64,000 nt of DNA, from NCBI GenBank assembly GCA_010015745.1, contig ML978221.1:124001-188000 (forward strand), in the 5' to 3' direction. Every line of letters starts with the position of its first letter. Position 1 is the stretch's first letter. Positions 53,305-64,000 of the stretch are shown here, piece after piece. This DNA is from Setomelanomma holmii (Eukaryota; Ascomycota; Dothideomycetes; Pleosporales; Phaeosphaeriaceae). The notes beneath the pieces were generated by a model. The model was not told where the DNA came from and searched no databases. It worked only from the letters and a program-made list of their open reading frames with translations. Position numbers and translations under genes: made by a program.

Positions 53305-54508
53305 TCACGGACAGTCGGTCGGATCCCAGTCTGCCAGGGCAATCGTCAGTAGAGGGCAATATTGACTGCTTATGGACATGTCGCCGGCCTCGCTGCTCTC
53401 GTCACATTGGGCACATTGATGGGGGAACTCACCGGTGACCAGGTACTCGTCCAACTGATCCATCTTCGCCATGTCGCCCTCTTCGATCGCGAAGCCGCCA
53501 ATATGCGAGTTCTCGACGATCCGCTCCTTCTTGACGCTCTTCGGCAGCGGCACGTAGCCGTGTTGCAGGCTCCATCGCACCAGCAGCTGGCCTGGCGAGC
53601 ACGAATACTTCTTGGAGAGAGACAATATCGTCGGGTGCTTCATGCGCAAGGCTCGGACGAGCGGCGCATACGCTTCGACGACGATGCCATGTTCTTGGCA
53701 TAAGGAGGTGATGTCCATCCGCGTGTTGAATGGGTGTACTTCAATCTGGTTTACTGCCGGCGGGATGCGCGGTTTGGAGTCTAGGAGCTCCTGGAGGTCT
53801 GCGCTTGTCAGTCGTGCCTGCCTGAAGCAGTATCTTGCAGTCGCGGATGCCTCCACAACACCAGCCGTGCCCTCTTTGGGCACAAGCAGAGATCAATCAA
53901 CCATTGACAATCTCGATCGGACTGAGACAAGTGAACCAACAGGGACGTTTGGGAGACTTACGCTTGACTCCGTAGTTGGATACGCCTCCAATTCTGACCT
54001 CGCCGTCCTGGATGGCGTCTTCAACAGCTCTCCAGCTGTCAAGACGAGCTTTCTTGCCACCATACGGCGAGTGCAGCAGGAAGAGATCAATGTAGCCCAA
54101 TCCGCATTCTTTTACTGACCTCTTGATTGCTTTGCGAGCCGCGTCATACGAGCCGTTCGAAGCCAGCTTGGAGGTGAAGTGGATGTCCTCGCGCTCCAGA
54201 GATTGCGTATTTGCCTTGCTTGACAGGTAGTCTTGCACAGCTTTGCCTGCCTCCTTCTCGTTGCGGTACATTTCAGCTGAATCTACACTGTGCGCCATCG
54301 TCAGTGGTCTGACAGGGTGGGGCAGCCACTGGTTCCTTACCCGCGATATCCAGCCTGCGGACATCAGTATCTATTACTGGCTGGGCGATCAGGAACGCGA
54401 AAAGCATACCTCCAGTGCCCACCGTACCGCCTGGTAAGTCTCCTTTCCACTCGTGAGGTAGACGCCGAGATGAATCGTGGGCATCGACAGACCATTGGAG
54501 AGCTGCAT
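53305..54508 (-). CDS. aldo-keto reductase (AKR), five exons including a 14-nt exon
   Basis: The exons are 54410-54508, 54341-54354 (14 nt), 53962-54287, 53433-53798 and 53305-53330, for 276 residues. The start MQLSNGLSMPTIHLGVYLTSG is the usual AKR N-terminus. After the micro-exon the catalytic Asp/Tyr region reads GVDSAEMYRNEKEAG, Lys is in FTSKLASN, and LFLLHSPYGGK contains the catalytic His. GVSNYGVKHLQEL, PAVNQIEVHPF and LPKSVKKERIVEN (NADPH binding) follow. The last intron (53331-53432, GTGAGT..GGCAG) is 102 nt, a stopless multiple of three that the plain ORF reads through; removing it restores the standard end (YLVT then DWDPT). It is a cytosolic NADPH-dependent carbonyl reductase of unknown substrate. 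Confidence 0.9.
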
Positions 54509-56273
54509 GGGTCAATGCGGGCGTATCTTGCGTAACACTGGTCAAGACACACCTTGGTCCGCGAGGCCAATGAGAAGGTGGTGTGCGCCATTGCAGATAC
54601 TGTGAGATGACTTGTGTGAGAGTGGATTCGGATCTCGCGATGCTGCAGGTTACCAGTCACGATAGTGACAGAAGATTGGCGCTGGACATGTTCGGGTTAT
54701 TTTTGAATCGTTACATCATCATTCGCTTGGGAGCTGCAGTGCAACCCGAATGGGGACCTTGCAGACTACACCTAGTGTATTGAACGTCAGTAGTTCCAAC
54801 ATTGTTTCGTCTAGTATAATTTTTCCATGCATGTACAATCGAATGCTGAACATTATTCGTTCAGCGATTACTGATCTTGGAATCGACATCAACGCGTGGC
54901 ACTAGGTGTGGCTGAGGCGGGAAGTGGAGCGACGATGCGACTCGTCTATGCAAACTCATGTCCGTCTATGGCGGTGCACGCAGTTCACGTCCCTGACAAG
55001 CTGGCAGACGCGTCGCAGATGTAAAAGCAAAGTCTACTGGAGGCTGAGTGGCCTATGGCGTTCGCTGACTAGCAGCGCAGAGGTAGTGCCTGCCTCAATG
55101 GGACAATATCGTCGTCCACCACCTTGGGCGACTGTCTGACAGGTCGCTACTGAATCCTATGTCGTACGAGGATTTGCGAATCCGATGTGCAGCCTCTCAA
55201 CGGCAGGCAGATCGGCGACATGATCTGCTGCTCTGGCGTGCCCACGTACCGGTGTCCTGGAGCAGATCGCAGTGTATGTGTCGGTGCTCCCTGTGCCTGA
55301 GCAAACCTCAAACCCGGAACACAAGCGTCGGTTTGGCGGCCGTCGCAACGCCAGCACTCGTCAAACGCGGATGTAGAGCCAGTCAAGCAGCAGAGGCGCC
55401 TGTCAGCTCTGGCCAAGTGCTCAACCTGTGCAGCATAGCGCCGCGGAGGCTCGCAGACTTCGGCGAGCCTAGATCGACAGGGCAGGGCTCGCGGCGCCTC
55501 GGTGTGTCCGCGTGCAAAGCTGCACCCTTTCATCATGCTCACAGAACCAATACGAAGACAACGGAGAGAAAAGGAGGGTAGCGCGCAGCTGAGACGTGCA
55601 CCGCCCGCAGCCAACAACGCTGCAGAACGACGTGCATGCAAGTGTGGTTGCGGGCGATCAGTACCGTGCTTTCACTGCCGTGCTCTTACAAGCTTGCGCG
55701 AACCACCCGCAGAGCCATGATCCTCTGGCGGTACCTCCGCCCGGACTAACTTCGCGCCGCCTGCCATTAGCCCGGGAGAGTTCCCAGGATCCCAGAGGAT
55801 GCAATTGAGGCGAGTTTGTGGCTCGACCTGATCACCGCAAGGATGCATTCCAAAAAACCGTGGAGCGCTTCAATAAATCCACGGGAGCTTGCCAGGCGGC
55901 GTGCACCGACAAGCCACCCCGTACATCTCCTTGAGCCTCATCAACCATCCAGTCACGACTATATATCTCCCTATAGCGCCCGTTCTTATGGTTCATCATC
56001 TCCCCTCGTCGAATAGCAGCACTTGCTTCTACACAGTACACTTGACCACTCGCTAGTTGATGCGTCATTGACTTCCTACTCCATTAGCTCGGGACACTTT
56101 GACCCTTACTACTCGTTAACGCTCGCTAACCAAACAGCGCTCGATCCCTTTGAAACCTTATAGCCATTGCAGTAGTCTAGGTGAGTTCGTGAACTTTTAT
56201 ATAAGACAACAAATTTTCCGCCAGGCATCCCTCGCTTACATCTCTTGTTATAGCAGCACCCAAGAGTCTCACC
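54509..56273. other. gene-poor region upstream of two divergent genes
   Basis: About 1.75 kb has no supported gene; overlapping ORFs at 55150-55640 occur on both strands. A GTGAGT (56181) and a TTATAG (56247-56252) could bound a 5'-UTR intron of the gene at 56274, which contains TATATAA (56198-56204). If there is no such intron that TATA element may be the promoter. Confidence 0.45.
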
Positions 56274-57029
56274 ATGACGAGCTTGCCCGGCTTCACCACC
56301 AACTTTCCTGCAGGATACCCAACACTCCAGGGAAGAGGAGGGCCATTCGCCGGCGCTGGGAGCACATCATCTGGTGGTTCACCGTCAGGCTCCAACAACG
56401 CAGCCAACACCCCACAATTCGACATTTTTGAGTGGCACCCAAGCTACCAGAGCTGCCAGCGCTACTTCCTGGACCACGCCCAACACGAAAATGGTGTCCA
56501 AGCCGTTGCCGCCCTTATCAACATATGTCTTCCATTCCAATGGACCACGAACCCCATCATGAACTCGTCAGGCCCTCTACCACACAGCTCTGGCCCCGCT
56601 GCTTACAATCTGCCGTGGCCGCGACAAGGCCCAGTCACCAACTCGCGAGGCCAGCCCGCGCCAGCCTGGGTGTCCTTGGTACCCTTCATACGACGACTGG
56701 TCATCACAGGCATGGACAAGGAGGGCATCATGCACGGCTTCTTTGGGGAAGATTGGAAGAAGGGTGTGGGACCTGTGCACGAGTGCGAGCGCCGCAACTA
56801 CTTATTCACAGCTAAGAGTGTCGGGTGGGCTAAAGTCAAATGCCAGTACGACATGTCACCACATGAGTCGGTTCCCTTCCTGAAGCCGCTGCAGGACGTG
56901 CAGCTCGCAGAGATTGAAGGCGCTGAGAAGACCTGGAGTCAATGGCTGGCCATGGAAGATTGGATGGTGGGGCCTCGTGCGCCAGACGCCGAAGACCCGT
57001 TGCTAGACGCCCGTCGGCGCGCATCCTGA
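56274..57029 (+). CDS. conserved fungal protein of unknown function
   Basis: This is a single exon of 251 codons with an ATG at 56274 preceded by CACC. The N-terminus (about 45 residues) is Gly/Ser/Pro-rich and probably disordered. The rest is compact: FDIFEWHPSYQSCQRYFLDH, HENGVQAVAALINICLPFQW, PAWVSLVPFIRRLVITGMD, ILHGFFGEDW-type motif (IMHGFFGEDWKKGVGPVHEC) and WSQWLAMEDWMVG. I associate this with a fungal family sometimes labelled as an apoptosis-inhibitor-like protein, but cannot verify it. It is intact and adjacent to MED5. Confidence 0.8.
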   Translation: MTSLPGFTTNFPAGYPTLQGRGGPFAGAGSTSSGGSPSGSNNAANTPQFDIFEWHPSYQSCQRYFLDHAQHENGVQAVAALINICLPFQWTTNPIMNSSGPLPHSSGPAAYNLPWPRQGPVTNSRGQPAPAWVSLVPFIRRLVITGMDKEGIMHGFFGEDWKKGVGPVHECERRNYLFTAKSVGWAKVKCQYDMSPHESVPFLKPLQDVQLAEIEGAEKTWSQWLAMEDWMVGPRAPDAEDPLLDARRRAS

Positions 57030-57710
57030 GCGTATGCATGGAGGAGTATGGCGTTTTGTAGCATTTCTTAGCAAACTTTGGGCGTATGTGCTACATGAGT
57101 TGCGCTTTCTGCCATCATCATGTTGAGGGAATCATGCAGGGCAGGGTACATGTAAGCGATATAGTAATTCACTGACGGGCATCACGATGGGCCGTCTTTT
57201 CTGCGATACGATCTTGCAAGCCGTCCCGTTCCTCTATCCACATTGTGGCGCACTTCGTTCTTCACAGTACGATCTCCGATCTCCTCAATTGTTCGGAGGA
57301 TTTTACAAATGCTCGGCAGATCTTGACGGTAGTTGAGTGGGGTTTAGCTCATATCAACGCAACGCTCAGAAGGGACAGCATCTACAAAGTTCTGTGGACC
57401 TCCTGAGGGGCAATGTGAAGAAAATTCGCCCCCCGCTGTAGTATTCCGGTGCAGTGTAAAATACATTCGAGCATCCACTAAGACAGGGCTGATCGCTCCT
57501 GCCCGAACCATCTAGCGTGCCCGGACCCCTACATGTCGGCTAACCTTGCTTTTAGCGCAGCACCAGCCTCATTGTGTTCGTCCCTGCCAAGCTAACCGAG
57601 CGATCTGCAATGCCCATCTCAGTCTTCCCTCCACCCATCATTCCTCAATATTCTTTCCACACGCAAGTACCCCTTAGCGCCGGGCTCCACCCGCACTACA
57701 CTCATGGATC
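57030..57710. other. intergenic region, MED5 promoter
   Basis: No supported ORF was found. It is the spacer between two co-oriented conserved genes. Confidence 0.5.
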
Positions 57711-60700
57711 ATGGATTCTATGGTCAAAGAGTGGGCGCTCTTCCTTGACCGATGCATTCAACATCGGATTCAGCCTGATGTGTTCGATCGAGCAGGCGCG
57801 CAGTTGCACGCGAAGTCACCTCTCATCGGCCGGAAGATTGCTGGATTATTGTTGCGGCCACGGACTCCACATGCAACCAGTGTCGATCCCCGTGTCATAG
57901 TATTCCTCGAGCGATTACTGGCTTCGAAGAAAGTGAACGCATCGGATGTCCTCGCTGCCGCATTTCAGTATTCAAACGACAGACTACCAACAACTGGTGA
58001 CGATTCGTCGTCAAAGGAGACTCAATGGCACAACCCTCCTGAATTGGAGGAGGTCGTCTTTCATCGTCTCTCGAAAAGTTTTCAAGCAGAAGAACGGCCC
58101 CTCAGTAGCACCGAGGGTCTATACACGCTGCTTGTTGTTACAAGATGGATGCAGGCCATGGTAACATCGCATACCAGCGATACGATGATCCAGGCCATGG
58201 CTGGCATTCAGCAGCAACCACAGCAGCAATCCATCAACGTACGAGAAGGTCTCGGTATGCTCGTAGTTGGCGTGGTAGAGAATACCAAGATACTTCAGAT
58301 TTTGAATAACCCGAAGAGCAAAGGTATGTCAGCATACACCGGAGACCTGCATGATCCTTCCAAATGAGAACAGGAGCAAATACTTATGCTTCATCAGATC
58401 TGCGCAAAAGCTTCGCTCAATCACTGTCTACCTTTATCTCATTTCTATCACACAGTTCTATTGGCTCACAGAACTCATTACAGATCGCTGGTCGATTGGA
58501 GATTTCTCAAAAGCAGCACGACTTTCACGACAAACCTGCGACTGTGAACGGTGAGACCAACAGCGATACGGGACTTGAGGTTGCTGCTCTCCAGCTGGAA
58601 GCGGTCATGGACCTTCCCAATGTGAACACGAGGGCTGGGCTATTCATATTTGCCAATTCTTTGGTGAGTGCTACAATGTTCTAGTATGTCCGGAATTGAC
58701 AGCAAGCAGCTAGTCGCACGACCACTTACAGACGACTTCATCATCGTCAACTACCTACACTCACGCTATAAAGTATGTCTCGGTGTCAATCTATTTCTCC
58801 TCTTCTAACCTGACAGATCGACCCACAAAGCATGGCAACAGATCTCATCACCGCGTCGTTCGATGTACTCGCCAACGCCATGTACCGGAGTGAGCCAAGC
58901 TCGACCATATTCTGCTTGAAATCAGTTCTAGTCAACAAGATACCCATTCTCCTTACTCAATTATCACCGTCGATATTCCCAATGACTCCGGAAATCTGCA
59001 TCACGCAAGCGCTGGGCCACATAGACCCGAACGCTTTCCCGGCCTTCTCACAGGGCTTTGACGAGATGATGGGGAATAACAATTCACTGGCCGACGTACG
59101 GCAAGATTTCCTCAATGCTTGTGCGTTGCACAACTTGCTCACGACGGCCACAGTCGAGCGTTTACTGGGTGAAACGCCCATGCAAGGCCCGCCGGAAAAC
59201 AAATATGACAAAAAGGCATTACTGGACCAGTGCAAAAACAATTTCGACAAGATCAGCATGTACATCGATGAGTTGGATAATCTCGATGGGAATGCTGGCG
59301 CTATCGTTGGTGCGCTTGTTGAGGTACGATGCTGAACTACATTTCGACCTGGAAGCTAATGGCGCACAGTTCATTGCACACCTTTGCGAAACGCAAATGA
59401 CCATGTACCTTAAGCAGCTATCAGGATTGATCTTCAAGAAGTCTCAAGCGATGGACGTCATTCTCCAATTCACATCACCAGCAAGTATTCTTCGGCCGCT
59501 GTGCCAGTTCTTGGATGATTGGCACTACGACAGTGATCAAGGTCAGAAGCCACAATGAGGTTATTGTGCCAGAGACTGACTGATCAGGTGAATACCAACC
59601 TGTATACGACGAGTTTGGTGCAGTTCTGGTGCTCGCCATGGCCTTCATATATCGATACGATTTGACCTATCGCGACGTTGGCATTGATCCAGACTCTTTC
59701 GTAGCGCGACTGATTACAAAAGGGCAGCAGAGCATACTACCAGACGATATGACGGAAGAGCAGGGCAAGCATTTAGGAAGCTGGCTCAAAGGTCTTTACG
59801 ACTCAGGGAACGAGGGGCTTAGCAACGACGTCTTCGCGTCCTGTCGCCCACAAGACTTTTACGTTATTGTGCCGACACTATTCCATCAGACGGTTCTGGC
59901 GCTTGCAAATGGAATCCTCCCGTTTGAGTCTGTTAAGGGAGGGCTGGAGTGTAAGCATAGTTCTCATCAACTCGAGGTTAACATCGCTCACGCATATATC
60001 AGATCTTATGGAGACGTTCCTTTTGCCATCCCTGATTGGCGGCCTAGTCTGGATGTCATCGTACGCACTCACACAGACGCACAACGATACTGATGCAATG
60101 ATGCGCATCTTTCACGAGGTTCTACTCGCCGCACCTTCATCTGGCGATGCTCAAGCGATGCATTCGACCATCTTGTCTATGGTCACGAGTCGTGTCGAGA
60201 AGTGTTTGCGCACGATACAACGTCGCGATGCGAAGCGCGCCAACAACACCGAGCCGCTCTTGAATGCTCTGAAAGGTAGCTCCCGCTACGAGCGGTCAAT
60301 GTACGCATCGATGAAGGAGCTGGAGCAATGGACAAATGCGCCACATAGCACGCTCGGCTCATCGCTACGACACGCCGTGCAGCAGCTATCTCAATGGGCG
60401 TCAACGGCATCTCTTCAGCCCAATCCGCCCAGCTACACGCATCGCCAAGTACATGCTTCGCTCAAGATGCTAGGCGCTCACAAGACCTTGCGAGCAATCG
60501 TGGACGAGGTCAAAGCACAGACTGAAGCTGGCAACGGCGCGGCTGCACTTGACATTGGTGTATCCATAATCTGCGCACCCATGATCGAAGATAGTCCCAT
60601 ACCCGTGGACTGGATTAGCAGTACCATACCTGCACCGCATCCGCCACGGACACGCATGAACCTCCGGGAGATGCTGAAGCACGACTTTGACAACGCAGCG

Positions 60701-61162
60701 AATCTCGTGACGACCGATCCGCTCGCAGCAGAGACAATCGTGCGTCTTCACCGCCGTGTCGAAGCACAACTCGCATCCATCGGCGAGACTGCACTGCATA
60801 CGCAAAATCCCGTCATCAATCTCTCCAGCGTCAATGTGGCGGACATGCAATCTCAGTCTATATCCGACGACATCACGAAAGCCATGGACGACGCAGCAGC
60901 AGCCAGCATCGCCGACGACATTACCAATATGGACAACAAGGCGCTGCAACGCAGCATGGAAGAGCTGACCGGTGCCGAAGGCCTCGACTTATCAAGCATT
61001 GGCATGGGTACGGGAGATGCTGGGACTGGCGAGTTGGGCAATCTGCCGGAACTGGATCTGGGCGATATGGATGGGATGGGCATGGATATGAATATGGATA
61101 TGGATATGATGACGGGTGGAGGTGTGGACGATGATTGGGGGTTGGATTTCAATGACATGTAG
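57711..61162 (+). CDS. MED5: Mediator complex subunit 5 (NUT1)
   Basis: It is a tail-module subunit of the RNA polymerase II Mediator. The seven exons are 57711-58323, 58374-58663, 58710-58772, 58817-59323, 59370-59541, 59588-59950 and 60003-61162, for 1055 residues, near the usual fungal Med5 size. All introns are about 44-52 nt with GT..AG and consistent phase. Recognisable stretches: MDSMVKEWALFLDRCIQHRI at the N-terminus, VNYLHSRYKIDP, PEICITQALGHIDPNAFP, GEYQPVYDEFGAVLVLAMAF, YRYDLTYRDVGI, and LPSLIGGLVWMSSYAL. The C-terminus ends in an Asp/Met/Gly repeat (MDGMGMDMNMDMDMM) and WGLDFNDM, a common Med5 tail. No lesions were seen. Confidence 0.92.
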
Positions 61163-61601
61163 GACATGTTTGATGAGGCTAACAAAGAGTTTGAGGAACT
61201 GGGCTGAGGGCTGGCATAGAGATTGTGATGTTGTGTTGTTGCAAAGTTTGAACAGGGTGTTGGATATGGTGTTGGCAAGAACGGATCGCGAATACAATCA
61301 AAGGCTATTGAACATGGTACGCTGAGTATACAGATCTGGAGTAATTTCGTCATCTCAAAAGATGCTCCGAGTCCCAAATTCACCGACAGATCCATGTACC
61401 TCGGCTACGCCGCTAGTCCAGAACTAGATGGCGGGGTGTACACTGCAGTCATACAGCCGGCAGCCCCACATCTGCAGCACTGTAAGCAACATATAACAAA
61501 TTCTCTCCCTTTGATCCTTTCTACTCCCCTCTTTCTGTTGGAGCTTCAAGATCCCCTCGTTTGACTTGGATAACCCAGATCGACGGTTTCGACATACCAA
61601 G
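61163..61601. other. intergenic region
   Basis: It holds the MED5 3' flank and the promoter of the next SDR. Nothing else was seen. Confidence 0.5.
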
Positions 61602-62946
61602 ATGCCGTATGAGCTCAAGGGACGTAATGTGCTGGTGACGGGGGGCTCAGCGTAAGCTACATGATACAATTACCTCTCCGATCCCATGTCTTTCCGTAGT
61701 TCATCGTACCATTCCCATGGCGTCCTTCTCTGCTGTTACTTGTTCTTCACTTTTCAGTCCGTTGAATGACGATCGATGATCACGCTGATATGACAACAGC
61801 GGTCTCGGCGCCCTGCTCAGCACAACATTCGCCAGCCACGGCTGCAACATTGCCATTAATTACTTCAACCGCATCGAGCCTGCGCAGGCTGTTGCGAAAG
61901 AATGCGAGAGCCATGGTGTCAAGGCTGTTGTGATTAAGGCTGTAAGTCGGATCGTCCCAGTGCATTTTGAGATATTGTTTTTGGGGTTGGATTGGGGAAA
62001 GCGAATGTGAGCGGTGCTGATAATGGTGTGGTAGGATATGACGAACTGCGATGAAGCGAGACGCGCGGTCAAGGAGACGGTGGAGGGATTGGGTGGATTG
62101 GATATTGTTCTGGCTAATGCGGTACGTATGTCTTTTCCTTTTCCTACCACTCCCACTCCCACTCCCACTCCCGCTCCCTCCACCCGGCTTCTTACGTTGA
62201 CACGACTACAGGGCTGGACAAAATTCAGCGAGTGGAAAGATTTGAATTCAATGAGTGAGGAGGAGTGGGATAGGGTTCGTCGCCTCTGATCTATTTGTGT
62301 AGTAAGTGCTCGTCACTAACAGGACGATTAGTGCTGGAACGCAAACGTCAAAGGCCCTAAAGCACTCCTTACAGAAGCGCAAGAGATCTTCAATAATAAT
62401 CCTGATGGTGGACACATGATCACTACGGGATCAATAGCTGTGAGTTCCTCCCTTTGACTTTTCTCGATTCTCCAGTTCTCCATTGCCAGTACCTCTACCT
62501 TCTCACCCACATCCCTTGCTCTGCTTCGATTGCAGCTAATGCTAATGTACGCTAGGGTGTCAGCCAAGGTGGATCCAGCATGCCATACGCCGTCACCAAA
62601 GCTGCTCAACTGCAGCTCGTGAAGTGTCTCGCTGTCTCCGTCGGGCCGAAAATTCGCGTCAACACGGTCCTGCCAGGCTTGTTGTTGACGGAGTGGGTGT
62701 GTTATTTTCGATTCTCCTGATTCCTTTGCCTAGTCCTCGATAGGGATGCTGGTGAATCTTGCTGATGTCTATCAGGGCCTCAAGTACTCGGAAGAGCGCA
62801 TCCAGCAGGTCAAGAACGCGGCTGCACTGAAGCATGAGACGTTCTTGGACGATTGTGTGGATGCGTTTGTCATGCTGGCGAAAAATACGAGCATGACGGG
62901 TATGCGGATACAGGTCGATGCTGGGCTGAATGTCCAGGGTGCTTGA
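61602..62946 (+). CDS. short-chain dehydrogenase/reductase, seven exons
   Basis: The exons are 61602-61651, 61800-61941, 62035-62121, 62212-62274, 62332-62439, 62556-62696 and 62776-62946, for 253 residues, the standard SDR size. The start is MPYELKGRNVLVTGGSA, with the Rossmann motif completed by GLGALLS across intron 1; then VVIKADMTN, DIVLANAGW, WNANVKGPKALL, MITTGSIAG and MPYAVTKAAQLQLVK (catalytic Tyr and Lys), ending RIQVDAGLNVQGA. Donors include GTAAGC, GTAAGT, GTACGT, GTTCGT, GTGAGT and GTGTGT; intron 3 holds a CACTCC repeat. The high intron density (six in 762 coding nt) is unusual beside its neighbours. It is intact. Confidence 0.88.
62148..62172 (+). repeat. CACTCC hexanucleotide microsatellite in an SDR intron
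   Basis: Four consecutive units of CACTCC lie in intron 3 (62122-62211), ahead of its pyrimidine-rich acceptor. Length variation could affect splicing. Confidence 0.6.
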
Positions 62947-63112
62947 AGTGGACTTTGAAGCTTTATTGTGTGATCGGTAGGGGAGCATGAGCTTGGCGAC
63001 GCACATGAGGTCGACCGAGTGGCTGTGGGTTATCGTGAGAGCGTATAGCAGCCCAGTGGGGCTGCTATACTCCAAAGGTATTTTCGGTGTATGCTCAGGC
63101 TCATGTCATGCT

Positions 63113-64000
63113 TCAATCCTCTTCAACACGATCCGTCTCTTCCAATGCCCTGACCACCTCTTCCATCTCCTTCGGACTCGTGATGCCCCACACACCACCA
63201 CCCTTGACCGCGCCCTTCATGCCCACCTCTTTCCCGACCAAATTCCTCCCAACCTTGCCAGGCCCAATGCCCACATACCGCCTTACCTTCTCCACCTCAT
63301 GCAGGTACTTGACGCTCTTCCACCACTGCACCGTCTCGACACAACTCCTTGCCAACAAGTCTTTCAGCTGCTCTTTGCTCTCAATCGGCTTGCCACTAAC
63401 GTTCGAAATACACGGTATCAGCCCCGGCCATGTGATGATGTCGCCCCCATTCTCCTTCTCTTTGTACAGTATCCTCTTCATCGTCTCCTGCGCCGGCTTC
63501 ATAAGCGCACTATGAAACGGACTATCGCTCTTGAGCCGCACATGCCGCGGATCATGTCCACCAAACTGTCTTAGATTCGTCAACAGAGTAATTATCCGCG
63601 CAATGCTCCCGCTCAGCACAATCTGGTTCTTGGAATTGATGTTCGCTAGCGCAACCTGCTGGACCGCAGGAAGATCGTCGGACGAGTCGTTTTTGGATCC
63701 TGGGCCGCTGATTTCGAGAAACTCGCGCACGCCGCTGACGAGCGATTGCATGTGTGCTTCGGATTCGCAGACGAGCGCGACCATGCCGAATTCGCTGCCT
63801 TCTTGCTCCACGGCATCGGCGGAGCATTTAGACATGACTTCCGCTCTCCGCCGTACCAATTTCAGAGCGTCGGTGAAGGTCAGATATCCACCTGCTACCA
63901 GCGCGGCAAATTCGCCCAGCGAGTGTCCCAATGTGATGTCTACACGCTCGGGCGTCATGAAGCCGAATTCGTGCTCCATGACGCGCAGGATCATGATGGA
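63113..64000 (-). CDS. MCT1: malonyl-CoA:ACP transacylase, mitochondrial type, 5' end outside window
   Basis: The 3' end is at 63113; the frame is open to position 64000. It transfers malonyl from CoA to acyl carrier protein in mitochondrial (type II) fatty-acid synthesis. The nucleophile elbow is ITLGHSLGEFAALVAGG (GHSLGE). RRRAEVM follows with the substrate Arg, then GSGGI-equivalent ANINSKNQIVLSGS, and RLKSDSPFHSALMKPA contains the catalytic His. YVGIGPGKVGRNLVGKEV lies near the C-terminus. Conserved distances fit a stand-alone FabD/MCT1 protein and not an embedded PKS AT domain, because the frame closes shortly after the transferase core. It is convergent with the SDR at 61602-62946 (166 bp). 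Confidence 0.9.
   Translation of the reverse strand, partial: SIMILRVMEHEFGFMTPERVDITLGHSLGEFAALVAGGYLTFTDALKLVRRRAEVMSKCSADAVEQEGSEFGMVALVCESEAHMQSLVSGVREFLEISGPGSKNDSSDDLPAVQQVALANINSKNQIVLSGSIARIITLLTNLRQFGGHDPRHVRLKSDSPFHSALMKPAQETMKRILYKEKENGGDIITWPGLIPCISNVSGKPIESKEQLKDLLARSCVETVQWWKSVKYLHEVEKVRRYVGIGPGKVGRNLVGKEVGMKGAVKGGGVWGITSPKEMEEVVRALEETDRVEED

Noticed and set aside
55147..55641. 164-codon minus-strand ORF
   Set aside because: An ORF of similar size overlaps it on the plus strand, the composition is Arg/Ala/Ser-rich without pattern, and there is no splice context.
62148..62172. CACTCC repeat as a coding Pro/Thr/Leu repeat
   Set aside because: It lies between a GTACGT donor and a CTACAG acceptor that join SDR exons in phase.
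1..64000. tRNA, rRNA or CRISPR features
   Set aside because: No A/B-box pair with a cloverleaf, no rRNA-like stretch and no regularly spaced repeats were found by eye. A covariance-model scan would settle tRNAs.

Overview
The window is nuclear DNA from a filamentous ascomycete (Pezizomycotina), probably a dothideomycete. The main signs are short GT-AG introns of about 45-100 nt with CTNAC-type branch points, and families typical of this group: HET-domain proteins, a PTH11-like receptor, BBE-type FAD oxidases, a PKS-NRPS remnant, RTT106 and Mediator subunit 5. The class-level assignment is inference. No bacterial features, CRISPR array, rRNA or convincing tRNA were seen.

Layout. 0-12 kb: a small cysteine-rich secreted protein cut by the window edge, a secreted FAD-linked oxidoreductase, a four-helix membrane protein, the histone chaperone RTT106, a GT90 (CAP10-like) glycosyltransferase, a two-helix membrane protein and an aquaporin. 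14-26 kb: what looks like a decayed secondary-metabolism and catabolic block. It holds the 3' end of a PKS-NRPS (A-T-R domains), an alpha/beta hydrolase with two in-frame stops, two intact SDRs, a wrecked tannase/feruloyl esterase and an intact BBE-like oxidase. 26-40 kb: an F-box-type protein, a MUP1-type amino-acid permease, another SDR, a broken sugar transporter, an intact six-exon PTH11-like protein and a broken PHO89-type phosphate transporter. 40-49 kb: two convergent HET-domain genes, both with premature stops, a BTB fragment and a decayed Gln-rich gene. 49-64 kb: dense, intact conserved genes: a tubby/scramblase-like protein, NADP-glutamate dehydrogenase, an aldo-keto reductase, a conserved fungal protein, MED5, an SDR and a malonyl-CoA:ACP transacylase (partial).

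The most striking feature is a mosaic of decay. Between about 14.2 and 48.3 kb at least eight genes have in-frame stops or frameshifts inside otherwise well conserved reading frames, while the conserved genes on both sides are clean. The stops can all be explained by C:G to T:A transitions. Several (CAG to TAG, CAA to TAA, TGG to TAG) are in the CpA-to-TpA context expected of repeat-induced point mutation (RIP). At least five introns are multiples of three without a stop, so naive ORF calls read straight through them. All multi-exon models below were built by hand from splice signals and phase, and have not been checked against transcripts.
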